From contig JALWTA010000012.1 in the NCBI GenBank assembly GCA_027082955.1, positions 1 to 64,000 of the forward strand: DNA of 64,000 nt. Reading direction: 5' to 3'. Shown one piece after another: positions 1 through 8,138 of the stretch. The DNA comes from Sulfurovum sp. (GTDB lineage Bacteria; Campylobacterota; Campylobacteria; Campylobacterales; Sulfurovaceae). Under the pieces are notes generated by a model that did not search any database, was not told the origin of the DNA, and saw nothing but the letters and a program-made list of their open reading frames with translations. Position 1 is the first letter of the stretch; every line of letters starts with the position of its first letter. The position numbers and the translations under genes are program-made.

Positions 1-102
1 CTCTTTTCTCCTATGAAAATGTTATTGAAAGTTCATCGTGGAATCGGTATCGAGATGAAGAAAAAATTGATCACGGATTATCTGGAAAAACAGGTCAAAT
101 AG
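1..102 (+). CDS. C-terminal end of an unidentified protein (5' end outside window)
   Basis: An open frame enters from the left edge and stops at TAG 100-102, leaving 33 residues rich in lysine and ending DYLEKQVK. There is no start context, so this is read as the tail of a gene that begins before the window. The piece is too short to assign to a family. It lies on the same strand as the amidohydrolase that follows, 53 nt downstream, and a TATAAAAT box at 131-138 in the gap suggests that gene has its own promoter. Confidence 0.5.
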   Translation, partial: LFSPMKMLLKVHRGIGIEMKKKLITDYLEKQVK

Positions 103-155
103 CAACCCGTTTTTTCCATTAACTCTCATGTATAAAATATTTTAGTTAGGGGGAA

Positions 156-1520
156 GTGGTGTATCGGTCTATTTTAACATATAGTGTATTGTTGTTTACA
201 GTCATGATGACAGCTGTCTATGGAGGCAGTACACCACAGACAAGTACACTATTGACGCATGTCAGGATTTTTGACGGCAAGTCCAATACATTGATAAAAG
301 GCAAGCAGGTACTGGTTGTTGGTGACAAAGTGGCTAAAATAGCTGCCAAGATCGATGTGAACAGTTCAACGAAAGTGATTGACGGGGAAGGGATGGTGCT
401 CATGCCCGGACTCATCGATGCACATACCCACCTGATGGTGGTCAAACCCTTTGACCAGGCTATCTACACATACGAGCCGACCTACATTGCTGCTGTGGCG
501 ACCGAAGCAGCACGCCGTACGCTGATGCGTGGGTTTACGACTGTGCGCGATGCGGGCGGTCCGGTGATGGGGCTCAAGCGTGCTATCGATGAAGGCATCG
601 TGCCCGGACCCCGCATTTTTCCCTCCAACGCGTTCATTTCGCAAACCGGCGGTCATGGAGATTTTGATACCTCTATGACCTACCTCTCCTCTTACTTCAC
701 GGGTCAAATGGACAAAGCCTATCTCTTTGGCTGGACATATACCGCAGACGGTGTGCCCGAAGTACGTAAAGCGGTACGTGAGGTGCTGCGTTCTGGGGCA
801 AGTCAGGTGAAGGTAATGGGCAGCGGCAGTATCACCGGCGCGCATGATCCGCTCGATGTGGTGGAGTATACACCCGCAGAGATGAAAGCCATTGTCCAGG
901 AGGCGAAGAAGTGGGGTACTTACGTCATGGTGCATGCCTACAGTGACAAGGCGGTGCGAATGGCAGTAGAAGCTGGAGTCAAGTCAATAGAACACGGTTT
1001 GATGGCATCGCCAGAAACCCTGAAACTGATGAAGAAAAAAGGCGTATGGCTCTCGACACAGTGTTTGAACTACTCAAAAAACGTGGAAGATTTCAATGTG
1101 CCCATGCCTGCAAATGTGGCGGCAAAGTTCAATGAAGCCAAAAAGAGTGCCGAGCGTGTGTACGGTCTTGCGAAAAAGTATGGTTTGAAACTGGCATGGG
1201 GCACGGACACGTTCGGTTCACTGGAGGTACAGGATACGGAGTCGGATGAGTTTACGGCACGTAAAAAATATTTTACCGATCTTGAGATCCTTAAGCAGGC
1301 AACCTCGCTCAACGGAGAGCTTTTGGCGCTAAGCGGCAAGCGTTCTCCTTACCCTGACGGGAAACTGGGGGTTGTTGAGGAGGGTGCCTATGCCGATATG
1401 CTGATCGTTGACGGCAACCCGCTGAAAGATATCTTGATGCTTGCAAAACCCAAGCAGCACATCAGGCTCATCATGAAAGGTGGAAAAATCTATAAAAATA
1501 CACTTCAGTCGGGTAAGTAG
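156..1520 (+). CDS. Exported amidohydrolase (imidazolonepropionase-like, probable peptidase/deacylase)
   Basis: Metal-dependent amidohydrolase-superfamily enzyme of 454 residues. A hydrophobic N-terminal segment (about residues 5-22) looks like a signal peptide, so it probably acts in the periplasm. The first metal motif is GLIDAHTHL (HxH, near residue 90). It is followed by KVMGSGS, with a lysine suited to carboxylation, then the metal histidines in VMVHAYS and IEHGL, and the catalytic Asp in WGTDTFG. Family members hydrolyse dipeptides (Xaa-Pro type), N-acyl amino acids or ochratoxin; the substrate here cannot be read from sequence. The start is GTG at 156 (a second GTG is at 159), behind a purine-rich AGGGGGAAG. 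It heads a cassette with a porin, a second amidohydrolase and an acid phosphatase. Confidence 0.85.
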   Translation: MVYRSILTYSVLLFTVMMTAVYGGSTPQTSTLLTHVRIFDGKSNTLIKGKQVLVVGDKVAKIAAKIDVNSSTKVIDGEGMVLMPGLIDAHTHLMVVKPFDQAIYTYEPTYIAAVATEAARRTLMRGFTTVRDAGGPVMGLKRAIDEGIVPGPRIFPSNAFISQTGGHGDFDTSMTYLSSYFTGQMDKAYLFGWTYTADGVPEVRKAVREVLRSGASQVKVMGSGSITGAHDPLDVVEYTPAEMKAIVQEAKKWGTYVMVHAYSDKAVRMAVEAGVKSIEHGLMASPETLKLMKKKGVWLSTQCLNYSKNVEDFNVPMPANVAAKFNEAKKSAERVYGLAKKYGLKLAWGTDTFGSLEVQDTESDEFTARKKYFTDLEILKQATSLNGELLALSGKRSPYPDGKLGVVEEGAYADMLIVDGNPLKDILMLAKPKQHIRLIMKGGKIYKNTLQSGK

Positions 1521-1526
1521 AATAAT

Positions 1527-2816
1527 ATGATGAGAAATATGACATTTGCAAAAAGATCAAAAGCAGTAGTCAGTCGCTGCATGACAGCAACGATAGCCAC
1601 ACTCTGTTTTGCTTCGACAGGCATTGCTGCGGAAATGAATCCGTCTCAGAGCGCTCCTGATGCACATTATGACAACAGTTACTACATCGGTCCGGATGCT
1701 GTTGGTCAGTTGTTAAAGAAGAGACAAAAGAAAAAGAGTCTGTCTCAGCAAATGAAGGCATGGAAAACATCGCTTAAAAATGAGTATGGACTGAATATCG
1801 GGATTGACTATCATGCAGTGGGATTCCATGCAACAGCAAGCAATGGGCGCAAAGATGCAGCCAGCGGTGTGGTGCGTCTGTTTGGAGAGTGGGAACTTGC
1901 AGGCAGAGGCACACAAAACAACGGAAGTCTCGTTTTCAAAGTAGAACACCGTCATGCCTTTACCGATGTGTCACCGGTAGATTTCGGCAGTGAAATAGGC
2001 TACGGGGGCTTGCTGCAGTCAACCTTCAGTGACCAAAAGGCACGGGTAACCAATCTTTACTGGAAACAGCACCTGTTCGATTCACGTATGCTTATTTTTG
2101 CCGGTTTCATGGATGTGACCGACTATACCGATGTTTATCTGATGGCAAGTCCGTGGGACGGGTTTGGCAACCTGGCATTTGCGACCGGTTCCGCGACTAT
2201 AGGCAGCCTTCCTGACGGTTCTTTAGGGATGATGGTCTCCGGATGGTTGACCGATACGATGTATGCTGTGGCGAGTATTGCCGATGCCAATGCTGACCCA
2301 ACCGATCTGTTTGAGGGGTTCAATACCCTTTTTGATGACGGAGAAACCTATAAATCGCTTGAATTTGGCTGGACGACAAGCAAAGAGCGGCTCTTTTATG
2401 ACAACTTTCATGTAACCTTTTGGCAGGTTGACAAACGGAAAAAGGCGGATGTCCCTTCCGGAAAAGGGGTGAGCTTTTCGTGGGTCGACACCATCAACGA
2501 CCATATGATGCTCTTTTTGCGCGGTGGACGCTCAAAGGGTGGCGGCAGTATTTTGAAAACCTCTCTGAGCGCAGGTTTCGGATATCTGCAAAAAGAGAGC
2601 GGCAGTGTCATTGGACTGGGACTCAACTGGGGGCAGCCCAACAAAGAGGTGTACGGTGACGATGCCGGAGATCAAGGGACGATGGAAGCCTTCTACCGCA
2701 TCAATACCAAGTATTTTCAAATTACGCCAAGCTTACAGCTTATTGTCAATCCGGCATCCAATACCGATAAAAACGTCATTGCGGTATTTGGTTTGCGGCT
2801 TGGTGCACAATTTTAA
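1527..2816 (+). CDS. OprB-family carbohydrate-type porin
   Basis: Outer-membrane beta-barrel protein of 429 residues. The N-terminus is basic, then hydrophobic (ATIATLCFASTGIAA), giving a signal peptide cut near residue 35. The mature part has alternating amphipathic strands, repeated aromatic belts, and a C-terminal strand ending in phenylalanine (LRLGAQF), the usual signal for barrel assembly. The overall pattern fits the OprB (carbohydrate-selective porin) family, although such porins also pass other small solutes. The gene begins 6 nt after the preceding amidohydrolase, so it is probably co-transcribed. It may let substrates of the flanking periplasmic hydrolases into the periplasm. No strong Shine-Dalgarno precedes the tandem ATGATG, which suggests translational coupling. 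Confidence 0.8.
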   Translation: MMRNMTFAKRSKAVVSRCMTATIATLCFASTGIAAEMNPSQSAPDAHYDNSYYIGPDAVGQLLKKRQKKKSLSQQMKAWKTSLKNEYGLNIGIDYHAVGFHATASNGRKDAASGVVRLFGEWELAGRGTQNNGSLVFKVEHRHAFTDVSPVDFGSEIGYGGLLQSTFSDQKARVTNLYWKQHLFDSRMLIFAGFMDVTDYTDVYLMASPWDGFGNLAFATGSATIGSLPDGSLGMMVSGWLTDTMYAVASIADANADPTDLFEGFNTLFDDGETYKSLEFGWTTSKERLFYDNFHVTFWQVDKRKKADVPSGKGVSFSWVDTINDHMMLFLRGGRSKGGGSILKTSLSAGFGYLQKESGSVIGLGLNWGQPNKEVYGDDAGDQGTMEAFYRINTKYFQITPSLQLIVNPASNTDKNVIAVFGLRLGAQF

Positions 2817-2879
2817 ATGTGGCAGCTGCATAATAAAAAGACAGTATGCTGTTATACCATTTAAAGGAGGTATGTACGA

Positions 2880-4448
2880 ATGAAACAAAAACTACGTAAG
2901 CTGTTTGCGGCACTGCTTGCCCTCTCGCTTGGAAGCGGTGCATTGTACGCATCAAGTGATGCAAAAACAAAAGCCCAGACAAAGGGCGACTACGATGTGG
3001 TCATCCTAAACGGTAGGGTAATGGACCCTGAGACCAAAACCGACAAGGTACTCAATGTGGGTATCAAGGACGGTATTATCAAAACCCTGACAAACAAAAA
3101 GATCGAGGGGAAAGAGACCATCAACGCCAAAGGGCTTGTGGTGGCTCCGGGGTTCATTGACTCTCACATTCACGGGATTACCAAACTTGGCAGAAAACTG
3201 CTGCTTTTGGACGGCGTTACTACGGCATTGGCAACTGAGTTTGGTGTGCTGGATGTAGACAAATTTTACAATCAGCGTAAAAAATGGCGTGGAAATTACG
3301 GCGCGACTGTCGGGCTGAATGTTGCGCGTATGCAGGTACTTGACCACATTACAGCACAAGATGACATTGATTGGCTCAAAAAGACAAAAGATGCAGCAAA
3401 AGACGGTTCAAAATGGTCAACAAAGATTCCTTCGCCTAAAGAGGAAAAACAGATTTTGGCCATTATTGAAAAAGGGCTTAAAAGAGGTGCAATCGGTGTG
3501 GGGATCTCTGTAGGGTATGCCTCAGCAGGTACAACGGCACGCGAAGTCTATGAAACCCAAAAACTTGCTGCCAAATATGGACGTATTACCGCATCGCATA
3601 CGCGTTTTGGTTCAGGGCTTCCGCCCGATGAGTTTGTTCTCGGCGGAGATGAGATTATTGCCAATGCAATGTATCTCAAAGCGCCTGCGATCTTCCAACA
3701 TTTTCACAATGCAGACTGGCAACTGGCGGCAGAGATTCTCCAAAAAGTACAGGAGCAGGGACGTAACATTTGGGGAGAGATCTACCCTTATGCAGCCTAC
3801 TCTACACAGGCAGGTTCGGAGTTTGTCAGTCCTGAAAACTTTAAAAGAAACGGCATGGATGTTTCTAAAACCGTCCTTGATCCTTCTACCGGTAAATACA
3901 TTACAGAAGAGGAACTCAAGAAGATGCGTAAAGAGAACCCCAACCATCTTGTCGTTGTATTCTCCCGTAAAAAAGAAGATATTCCAAAATGGGTAGCACT
4001 CAAAGGTGCGACCATCGGTTCCGATGCTATGCCTGCACTTGATGCACAGGGGAATGTTTTGCCTGAAGATGCCCCGTACGATAAAATTGTCACCCACCCT
4101 AGAGCGGCAGGTGCACATTCAAGAACACTGCGTGTGGCAAGAGAAAACCACATTCCTCTGATGGACGTATTGGCAAATCTGAGCTACTGGACAGCAAAAC
4201 ATTTGGGTGATACCGGTTTGAAATCGATGCAGATGAGAGGAAGAATCCAGGAGGGGAAAATTGCTGATATTACGATCTTCGATCCGAAGAAAGTAGCCGA
4301 TCGTGCAGACTATCTACCAGGTAAAAACGGTCTGCCTCCTGTAGGGATTCCGTATGTACTTGTAAATGGTGTCGTGACGGTAAAAAACAGTAAACTGGTA
4401 CCGGATGCCTATGCGGGACAGCCGATACGATACCCTGTTGTAAAATAA
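2880..4448 (+). CDS. Exported N-acyl-D-amino-acid deacylase-like amidohydrolase
   Basis: Amidohydrolase of 522 residues related to D-aminoacylases, which remove the acyl group from N-acyl-D-amino acids. A signal peptide covers about residues 1-25 (ALLALSLGSGALYA). Metal motifs are APGFIDSHIHG, TASHTRFG and FQHFHNAD, with the late catalytic Asp in IGSDAMPA. The C-terminal part (RGRIQEGKIADITIFD) is the usual small beta domain. The Shine-Dalgarno AAAGGAGG lies 9 nt before ATG 2880; the ATG at 2872 is too close to it and stops after three codons. This is the second hydrolase of the exported cassette. A role in recycling D-amino-acid-containing wall or peptide fragments is an inference. Confidence 0.8.
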   Translation: MKQKLRKLFAALLALSLGSGALYASSDAKTKAQTKGDYDVVILNGRVMDPETKTDKVLNVGIKDGIIKTLTNKKIEGKETINAKGLVVAPGFIDSHIHGITKLGRKLLLLDGVTTALATEFGVLDVDKFYNQRKKWRGNYGATVGLNVARMQVLDHITAQDDIDWLKKTKDAAKDGSKWSTKIPSPKEEKQILAIIEKGLKRGAIGVGISVGYASAGTTAREVYETQKLAAKYGRITASHTRFGSGLPPDEFVLGGDEIIANAMYLKAPAIFQHFHNADWQLAAEILQKVQEQGRNIWGEIYPYAAYSTQAGSEFVSPENFKRNGMDVSKTVLDPSTGKYITEEELKKMRKENPNHLVVVFSRKKEDIPKWVALKGATIGSDAMPALDAQGNVLPEDAPYDKIVTHPRAAGAHSRTLRVARENHIPLMDVLANLSYWTAKHLGDTGLKSMQMRGRIQEGKIADITIFDPKKVADRADYLPGKNGLPPVGIPYVLVNGVVTVKNSKLVPDAYAGQPIRYPVVK

Positions 4449-4466
4449 TACATTAAAGGAAAAAGA

Positions 4467-5297
4467 ATGAAGATGAAATCGATTCTGTTGGCAATAGCGC
4501 TGAGTACGCTGGGGGTACATGCCAAAAGCAACACGGCTGTTTATGACAAGATTTCTGCGGGAATACCGGAACTGATACCGGGTTTTCTCAGCGGGTACAT
4601 TGACCCCAAAGTGCTGCCAAACTCCAAAAAGCTGATCTACAAAGCGCCGGCTCCGGGCAGTGCGGCACAAAAGTATGACGATACAGTCAGTGCGAAGTAC
4701 CTGAAGCTAAGAGGTACGGCACGCTGGAAACTTGCGGCAAAAGATGCTGATCTGACATTCCCAAATGCTGCCAAAGCCTTTTCCTGTGCTCTGGGAGTAC
4801 CTATTGACAAAGAGCATACACCGCATTTGTACCTGCTGCTTCAGCGTATGATGAGTGATGCAGGACTCTCAACCTATGCGGCAAAGAACCAGTATCAGCG
4901 TCTAAGACCGTTTTTGATCAACAATCAACCCATCTGTACCCCCAAGGAGAAAGAACGGCTTAAAAAAAGCGGTTCCTACCCTTCGGGACATTCAGCCAAG
5001 GGGTGGGCTACTGCACTGGTACTGGCTGAGATCGCACCCGATCGTGCAGATACGATACTGGCAAGAGGAAGAGCCTATGGGGAGAACAGACTTGTCTGCA
5101 ATGTTCACTGGTACTCTGATGTTATCGAAGGACGCTTTATGGGGGCTTCAACCGTAGCGAGACTGCATGCCAATGCACAGTTCATGGCAGATCTTGCAGC
5201 AGCAAAAAAAGAGGTGGCAGCAGCCAGAAAAGCAGGGCTAAAGCCTAACAGTGATTGTAAACTTGAAGAAGAAGCACTGGCGATTAAAGCAGAGTAA
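4467..5297 (+). CDS. Class A non-specific acid phosphatase (PAP2 superfamily)
   Basis: Exported phosphatase of 276 residues with a short signal peptide (residues 1-19, ending VHA). It carries the complete class A acid phosphatase/PAP2 signature in order: KNQYQRLRP, GSYPSGHSAKGW, and ENRLVCNVHWYSD, holding the phosphate-binding Lys/Arg, the general-acid His and the nucleophilic His. Family members such as PhoN and PhoC release phosphate from many organic monoesters in the periplasm. It starts 18 nt after the deacylase with SD AAAGGA. It is the last gene of the cassette and is followed by two hairpins, one of which looks like a terminator. Confidence 0.9.
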   Translation: MKMKSILLAIALSTLGVHAKSNTAVYDKISAGIPELIPGFLSGYIDPKVLPNSKKLIYKAPAPGSAAQKYDDTVSAKYLKLRGTARWKLAAKDADLTFPNAAKAFSCALGVPIDKEHTPHLYLLLQRMMSDAGLSTYAAKNQYQRLRPFLINNQPICTPKEKERLKKSGSYPSGHSAKGWATALVLAEIAPDRADTILARGRAYGENRLVCNVHWYSDVIEGRFMGASTVARLHANAQFMADLAAAKKEVAAARKAGLKPNSDCKLEEEALAIKAE

Positions 5298-5336
5298 TTT
5301 GAAGGCTTGTCCAAATGTCGGCAGAGTAGGTCGGCA

Positions 5337-5390
5337 GTGTGGTATGATATGACCACACAAACATTTTTGAGGGAGGCATACTCCCTCTTT
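5337..5390. terminator. Two hairpins closing the exported-hydrolase cassette; second is a probable bidirectional terminator
   Basis: The first hairpin pairs GTGTGGT (5337-5343) with ACCACAC (5352-5358). The second pairs GAGGGAG (5369-5375) with CTCCCTC (5381-5387) around a 5-nt loop. On the plus strand it is followed by TTTCATCTTTT, and on the minus strand by CAAAAATG. It lies between converging genes, as expected for a shared factor-independent terminator. Confidence 0.6.
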
Positions 5391-5419
5391 CATCTTTTAC
5401 GGTAACATCTTACCTGATA

Positions 5420-5815
5420 CTACCACTTCCTTACAATCCGGTGACAGGTAATACATTGATTTTGCATTTTTCTGTATGTATCGAGTACTTTCTCTTTGTT
5501 ACCGCTGTCAAAATCGTCCAAAATGGTATCTGCAAGTGTTGAGATCGCTTTTGCTTCAGTTTTTGCAAAGTCTTTCTCTTTGAACTGATCATGACGTATA
5601 TCGGCTATTTTGAACGAGTTGATGTTCTTGGTGTTATACTTGAGTTTCTGAACTCCGTTAGCAATGATATTGCGATTGTTGTACAAAAACCCTTTTTGAA
5701 TTGTTGCCATCGCTGTTTCCATGTTTTGCATGGTTTGCACACGATCGACATTTTTTGCTCCGTCTGCAAGCAAAACTCCAGACAGCAAGACCGCCGATAG
5801 AATGACTCTTTTCAT
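5420..5815 (-). CDS. Cytochrome c' -like (class II) monoheme protein
   Basis: Small exported c-type cytochrome of 131 residues. The start ATG at 5813-5815 gives a signal peptide (MKRVILSAVLLSGVLLADG); upstream in-frame codons would add an unlikely extension. The single heme motif CITCH lies eight residues from the C-terminus. It follows a helical region with little else conserved, which is the layout of class II cytochromes c (four-helix bundle, C-terminal CXXCH). Possible roles are periplasmic electron transfer or NO binding. It converges with the acid phosphatase and is divergent from the lolD-type gene. Confidence 0.75.
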   Translation of the reverse strand: MKRVILSAVLLSGVLLADGAKNVDRVQTMQNMETAMATIQKGFLYNNRNIIANGVQKLKYNTKNINSFKIADIRHDQFKEKDFAKTEAKAISTLADTILDDFDSGNKEKVLDTYRKMQNQCITCHRIVRKW

Positions 5816-5953
5816 AGTTCCCCATAGAAAATAAATATGTACAGCATGCGTGTCGCAATTGCTGACGGAAAAAGTATATAATAAGGCAGGTAAAATAAAC
5901 ATTAATACTTATAATTTTAATCACTATTACTTATTCTTATTACTCGAAATAGA

Positions 5954-5981
5954 TTGACTGTTATGCGATTTGTGGTAGAAT
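5954..5981 (+). promoter_or_regulatory. Probable sigma-70 promoter of the lolD-type operon
   Basis: TTGACT at 5954-5959 and TAGAAT at 5976-5981 are separated by 16 nt and lie about 60 nt before the GTG start at 6042. It is the best -35/-10 pair in the divergent gap 5816-6041, which otherwise shows AT-rich sequence without other clear signals. Confidence 0.55.
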
Positions 5982-6041
5982 GCACGAACAAGATGACACC
6001 ACTAAGCATAAAAACGGTGCTACACCATAAAAAGGCAGATT

Positions 6042-6689
6042 GTGACTGATCGACTTCTTGAAGCCAAAGGCATTTCTCATAGCTTTGATACCCAGCTTTT
6101 TAGTAATGTGCATCTCTCCTTGTATTCAAGGCAAAGCAGTGCCATTGTAGGGAGGAGCGGTTCAGGGAAATCGACACTGCTGCATATCTGTTCGACCTTT
6201 ATCAAACCTGATGAGGGAAGTGTCTCGCTCTTTGGGGAAGATCTTTACAGCAGAAGTGATGATGCTATCGAGGTGGTCAGGCGTTATGAGATCGGGATCA
6301 TTTTTCAGTTTCATTACCTCTTTAAAGGAATGACAGCGATGGAAAATGTGGAAGTAGCAGCATTGCTTGCTAATGAGGCGATTGATGAGAGCCTGTTTGA
6401 AAAGCTTGAAATTTCAGAGGTAATGGGACAGAAAATCGGGGAGCTCTCCGGAGGACAGCAGCAGCGTGTCTCCATTGCAAGAGTGCTGAGCAAGAAGCCC
6501 CGCATTATCTTTGCCGATGAGCCTACCGGAAACCTTGACAATGAAACGGCAGCACTGGTAATGGATGTACTCTTTGACTATGTACGGGAGCATGATGCTA
6601 CACTTATGCTGGTAACGCATGATATGCAGCTTGCTTCCCGGTGTGACCACCTTTACCGTCTGGAAGCCAAAAGTCTGGAGGAAGCATGA
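6042..6689 (+). CDS. ABC transporter ATP-binding protein, LolD/MacB type
   Basis: ABC ATPase of 215 residues, the usual size for LolD, which powers release of lipoproteins from the inner membrane. Motifs are Walker [10 protein letters not shown], the Q-loop in [18 protein letters not shown], signature [15 protein letters not shown], Walker [10 protein letters not shown] and the switch His in LVTHD. The membrane subunit (LolC/E-like) is not in this window, so lipoprotein release is likely but not proven; MacB- or FtsE-like roles remain possible. The start is GTG at 6042. The stop overlaps the ATG of the next small gene (ATGA), so the two should be translationally coupled. Confidence 0.85.
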   Translation: MTDRLLEAKGISHSFDTQLFSNVHLSLYSRQSSAIVGRSGSGKSTLLHICSTFIKPDEGSVSLFGEDLYSRSDDAIEVVRRYEIGIIFQFHYLFKGMTAMENVEVAALLANEAIDESLFEKLEISEVMGQKIGELSGGQQQRVSIARVLSKKPRIIFADEPTGNLDNETAALVMDVLFDYVREHDATLMLVTHDMQLASRCDHLYRLEAKSLEEA

Positions 6690-6817
6690 AGATCGAACTT
6701 GGGCATATCCTCTATACGGTCATTATGGTGATCATTGCCTTTCTTGGGGCGGTGATCGTTACCAAAACGCTCTCCAAATGGTTGAAGCTCGGCAAGAAAG
6801 AGGATGAAGAGGTGTAG
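6686..6817 (+). CDS. 43-residue single-span membrane protein
   Basis: A short gene whose ATG overlaps the stop of the ABC ATPase (ATGA at 6686-6689). The product has one hydrophobic helix of about 20 residues (LYTVIMVIIAFLGAVIV) followed by a basic then acidic tail (KLGKKEDEEV). The overlap, good codon use and convincing membrane segment support a real gene. It could be a small accessory subunit of the ABC system. I do not recognise a family. Confidence 0.6.
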   Translation: MKIELGHILYTVIMVIIAFLGAVIVTKTLSKWLKLGKKEDEEV

Positions 6818-6818
6818 A

Positions 6819-6834
6819 GTGCGTAACCACGCAC
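6819..6834. repeat. Short palindrome related to the 23937-24001 element
   Basis: GTGCGT and ACGCAC pair around AACC, between the ends of the 43-residue gene and prfB. The surrounding sequence resembles one arm of the 20-bp inverted repeat at 23937-24001 (GTGCGTAATCACGCATCAT), so this may be a single-arm relative. It may also serve as a weak bidirectional terminator. Confidence 0.45.
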
Positions 6835-6859
6835 CATGTAAGGAGGTGGGTGTAATACG

Positions 6860-7954
6860 TCATTTCGCCTGCGCGATCAGCACACCCTCAAGCAGCTTGT
6901 CAATGTCGCCGTCAAGGATGGCATCGACATTGGTAAATGCCTGGTTGCTTCGGGTGTCTTTGACCTGCTGGTAGGGTTGGAGGACGTAGGAGCGTATCTG
7001 GTGTCCCCAGCCGATCTCACTCTTTTCTATACCGTCAAGTTCTGCCTGTTTTTTCTCCATCTCATACTCATAAAGACGAGATTTCAGCATCTTCATGGCT
7101 GAGGCTTTGTTCTTGTGCTGGCTTCGGTCGTTTTGGCACTGTACGACAATACCGGTAGGGATATGGGTGATACGGATCGCCGAGTCGGTAGTGTTGACGT
7201 GCTGTCCGCCTGCACCGCTTGAGCGGTAGGTGTCGATGCGGATATCCTTCTCTTCAATGTCAATGTCAATGTCATCATCGATCTCCGGAGAGACCATGAC
7301 CGAGGTAAATGAGGTGTGGCGTTTGGCATTGGAGTCAAAGGGGCTGATGCGCACCAGACGGTGAATGCCGTTTTCAACTTTAAGGTAGCCGTAGGCATTC
7401 TCTCCCTTGATGATAAAACTGACATCTTTGATACCCGCCTCTTCTCCGGGCTGATAGTCAAGCACTTCGGTTTTAAACCCGTGGCGTTCCGCCCAGCGCA
7501 GATACATACGGTAGAGCATACTTGCCCAGTCCTGACTCTCCGTACCTCCGGCTCCCGGGTGGATGGAGACGATGGCATTGTTGCTGTCATGTGCGCCGTT
7601 TAGCATCATCTGTACCTCAAGCGCTTTGATGTGCTCTTCGAGGCTTTGGGCATCTTCAAAAAGCATCTCCAGTGTCTCTTCATCCTTTTCGGCTTTGGCA
7701 AGTTCAAAGTACTCTTTGGCATCACTCAGCGCATCGTTGGCACTGTTGTAGGTTTCGAGTATACGCTCGGTACGGGTCTTTTCCTGAGAGATCTTCCCCG
7801 CGTTTGCAGCATCGTTCCAGAAGTTGGGATCCTGCTGCATCTGTTCTATCTCATCAAGCCGTTTTTGCAGAGCGTCAGGTTTGACGATATTGGTGATGTT
7901 CTCCATCTTTGTCGTAAGTGATTTGAGCAGTTCGCTGTATTCGTAGGCATCCAC
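6860..7954 (-). CDS. prfB: Peptide chain release factor 2
   Basis: RF2 recognises UGA and UAA in the ribosomal A site. The stop-codon-reading tripeptide is SPF (in [18 protein letters not shown]), the RF2 rather than RF1 form. The peptidyl-tRNA hydrolysis motif is GGQ ([15 protein letters not shown]). The best start is GTG at 7952-7954, giving [13 protein letters not shown] as in Campylobacter relatives. AAGGA sits about 10 nt upstream, while the more distal TTG at 7975 has no ribosome-binding site. The frame has no in-frame TGA near codon 26, so expression does not use the programmed frameshift known in many bacteria. The GTG lies in one arm of a hairpin at the edge of a heptamer repeat element. 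Confidence 0.95.
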   Translation of the reverse strand: MDAYEYSELLKSLTTKMENITNIVKPDALQKRLDEIEQMQQDPNFWNDAANAGKISQEKTRTERILETYNSANDALSDAKEYFELAKAEKDEETLEMLFEDAQSLEEHIKALEVQMMLNGAHDSNNAIVSIHPGAGGTESQDWASMLYRMYLRWAERHGFKTEVLDYQPGEEAGIKDVSFIIKGENAYGYLKVENGIHRLVRISPFDSNAKRHTSFTSVMVSPEIDDDIDIDIEEKDIRIDTYRSSGAGGQHVNTTDSAIRITHIPTGIVVQCQNDRSQHKNKASAMKMLKSRLYEYEMEKKQAELDGIEKSEIGWGHQIRSYVLQPYQQVKDTRSNQAFTNVDAILDGDIDKLLEGVLIAQAK

Positions 7955-7976
7955 GTGAAAAAGTTCCTTTTTCAAG

Positions 7977-8088
7977 TGAGGAGGTAGGAGGTAGGAGGTA
8001 GGAGTGTATGTTTATAAGATATTATTGACAAAGGCAATACAATTGCATTGCATATACACATTCCTAATTCCTAATTCCTAATTCCTCA
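7977..8088. repeat. Inverted pair of heptamer-hairpin elements between prfB and panC
   Basis: The plus-strand unit has four heptamers at 7977-8004 (TGAGGAG, then GTAGGAG three times) followed by TGTATG. The minus-strand unit has four heptamers at 8061-8088 (TGAGGAA, then TTAGGAA three times), the spacer TGTGTATATG and a hairpin of 7-nt arms (8034-8040 with 8045-8051, one G-T pair, loop AATT). The two arrays point towards each other. The left array abuts the start-codon hairpin of prfB. Same family as the copies at 31584, 52191, 52266 and 61043. Confidence 0.8.
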
Positions 8089-8138
8089 TGTAATTTTGGT
8101 ATGATTCTACCAAAAAGTAACAAAATAGAGGGTTAGCA

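Noticed and set aside
2872-2883. Three-codon upstream frame ATG-TAC-GAA-TGA overlapping the deacylase start
   Set aside because: Its ATG is one base from the Shine-Dalgarno sequence, too close to be used; probably chance.
7977-8088. Simple slippage microsatellite
   Set aside because: Array length is four units in every clear copy, with a fixed spacer and stem, which simple slippage does not predict. Slippage may still act on individual copies.
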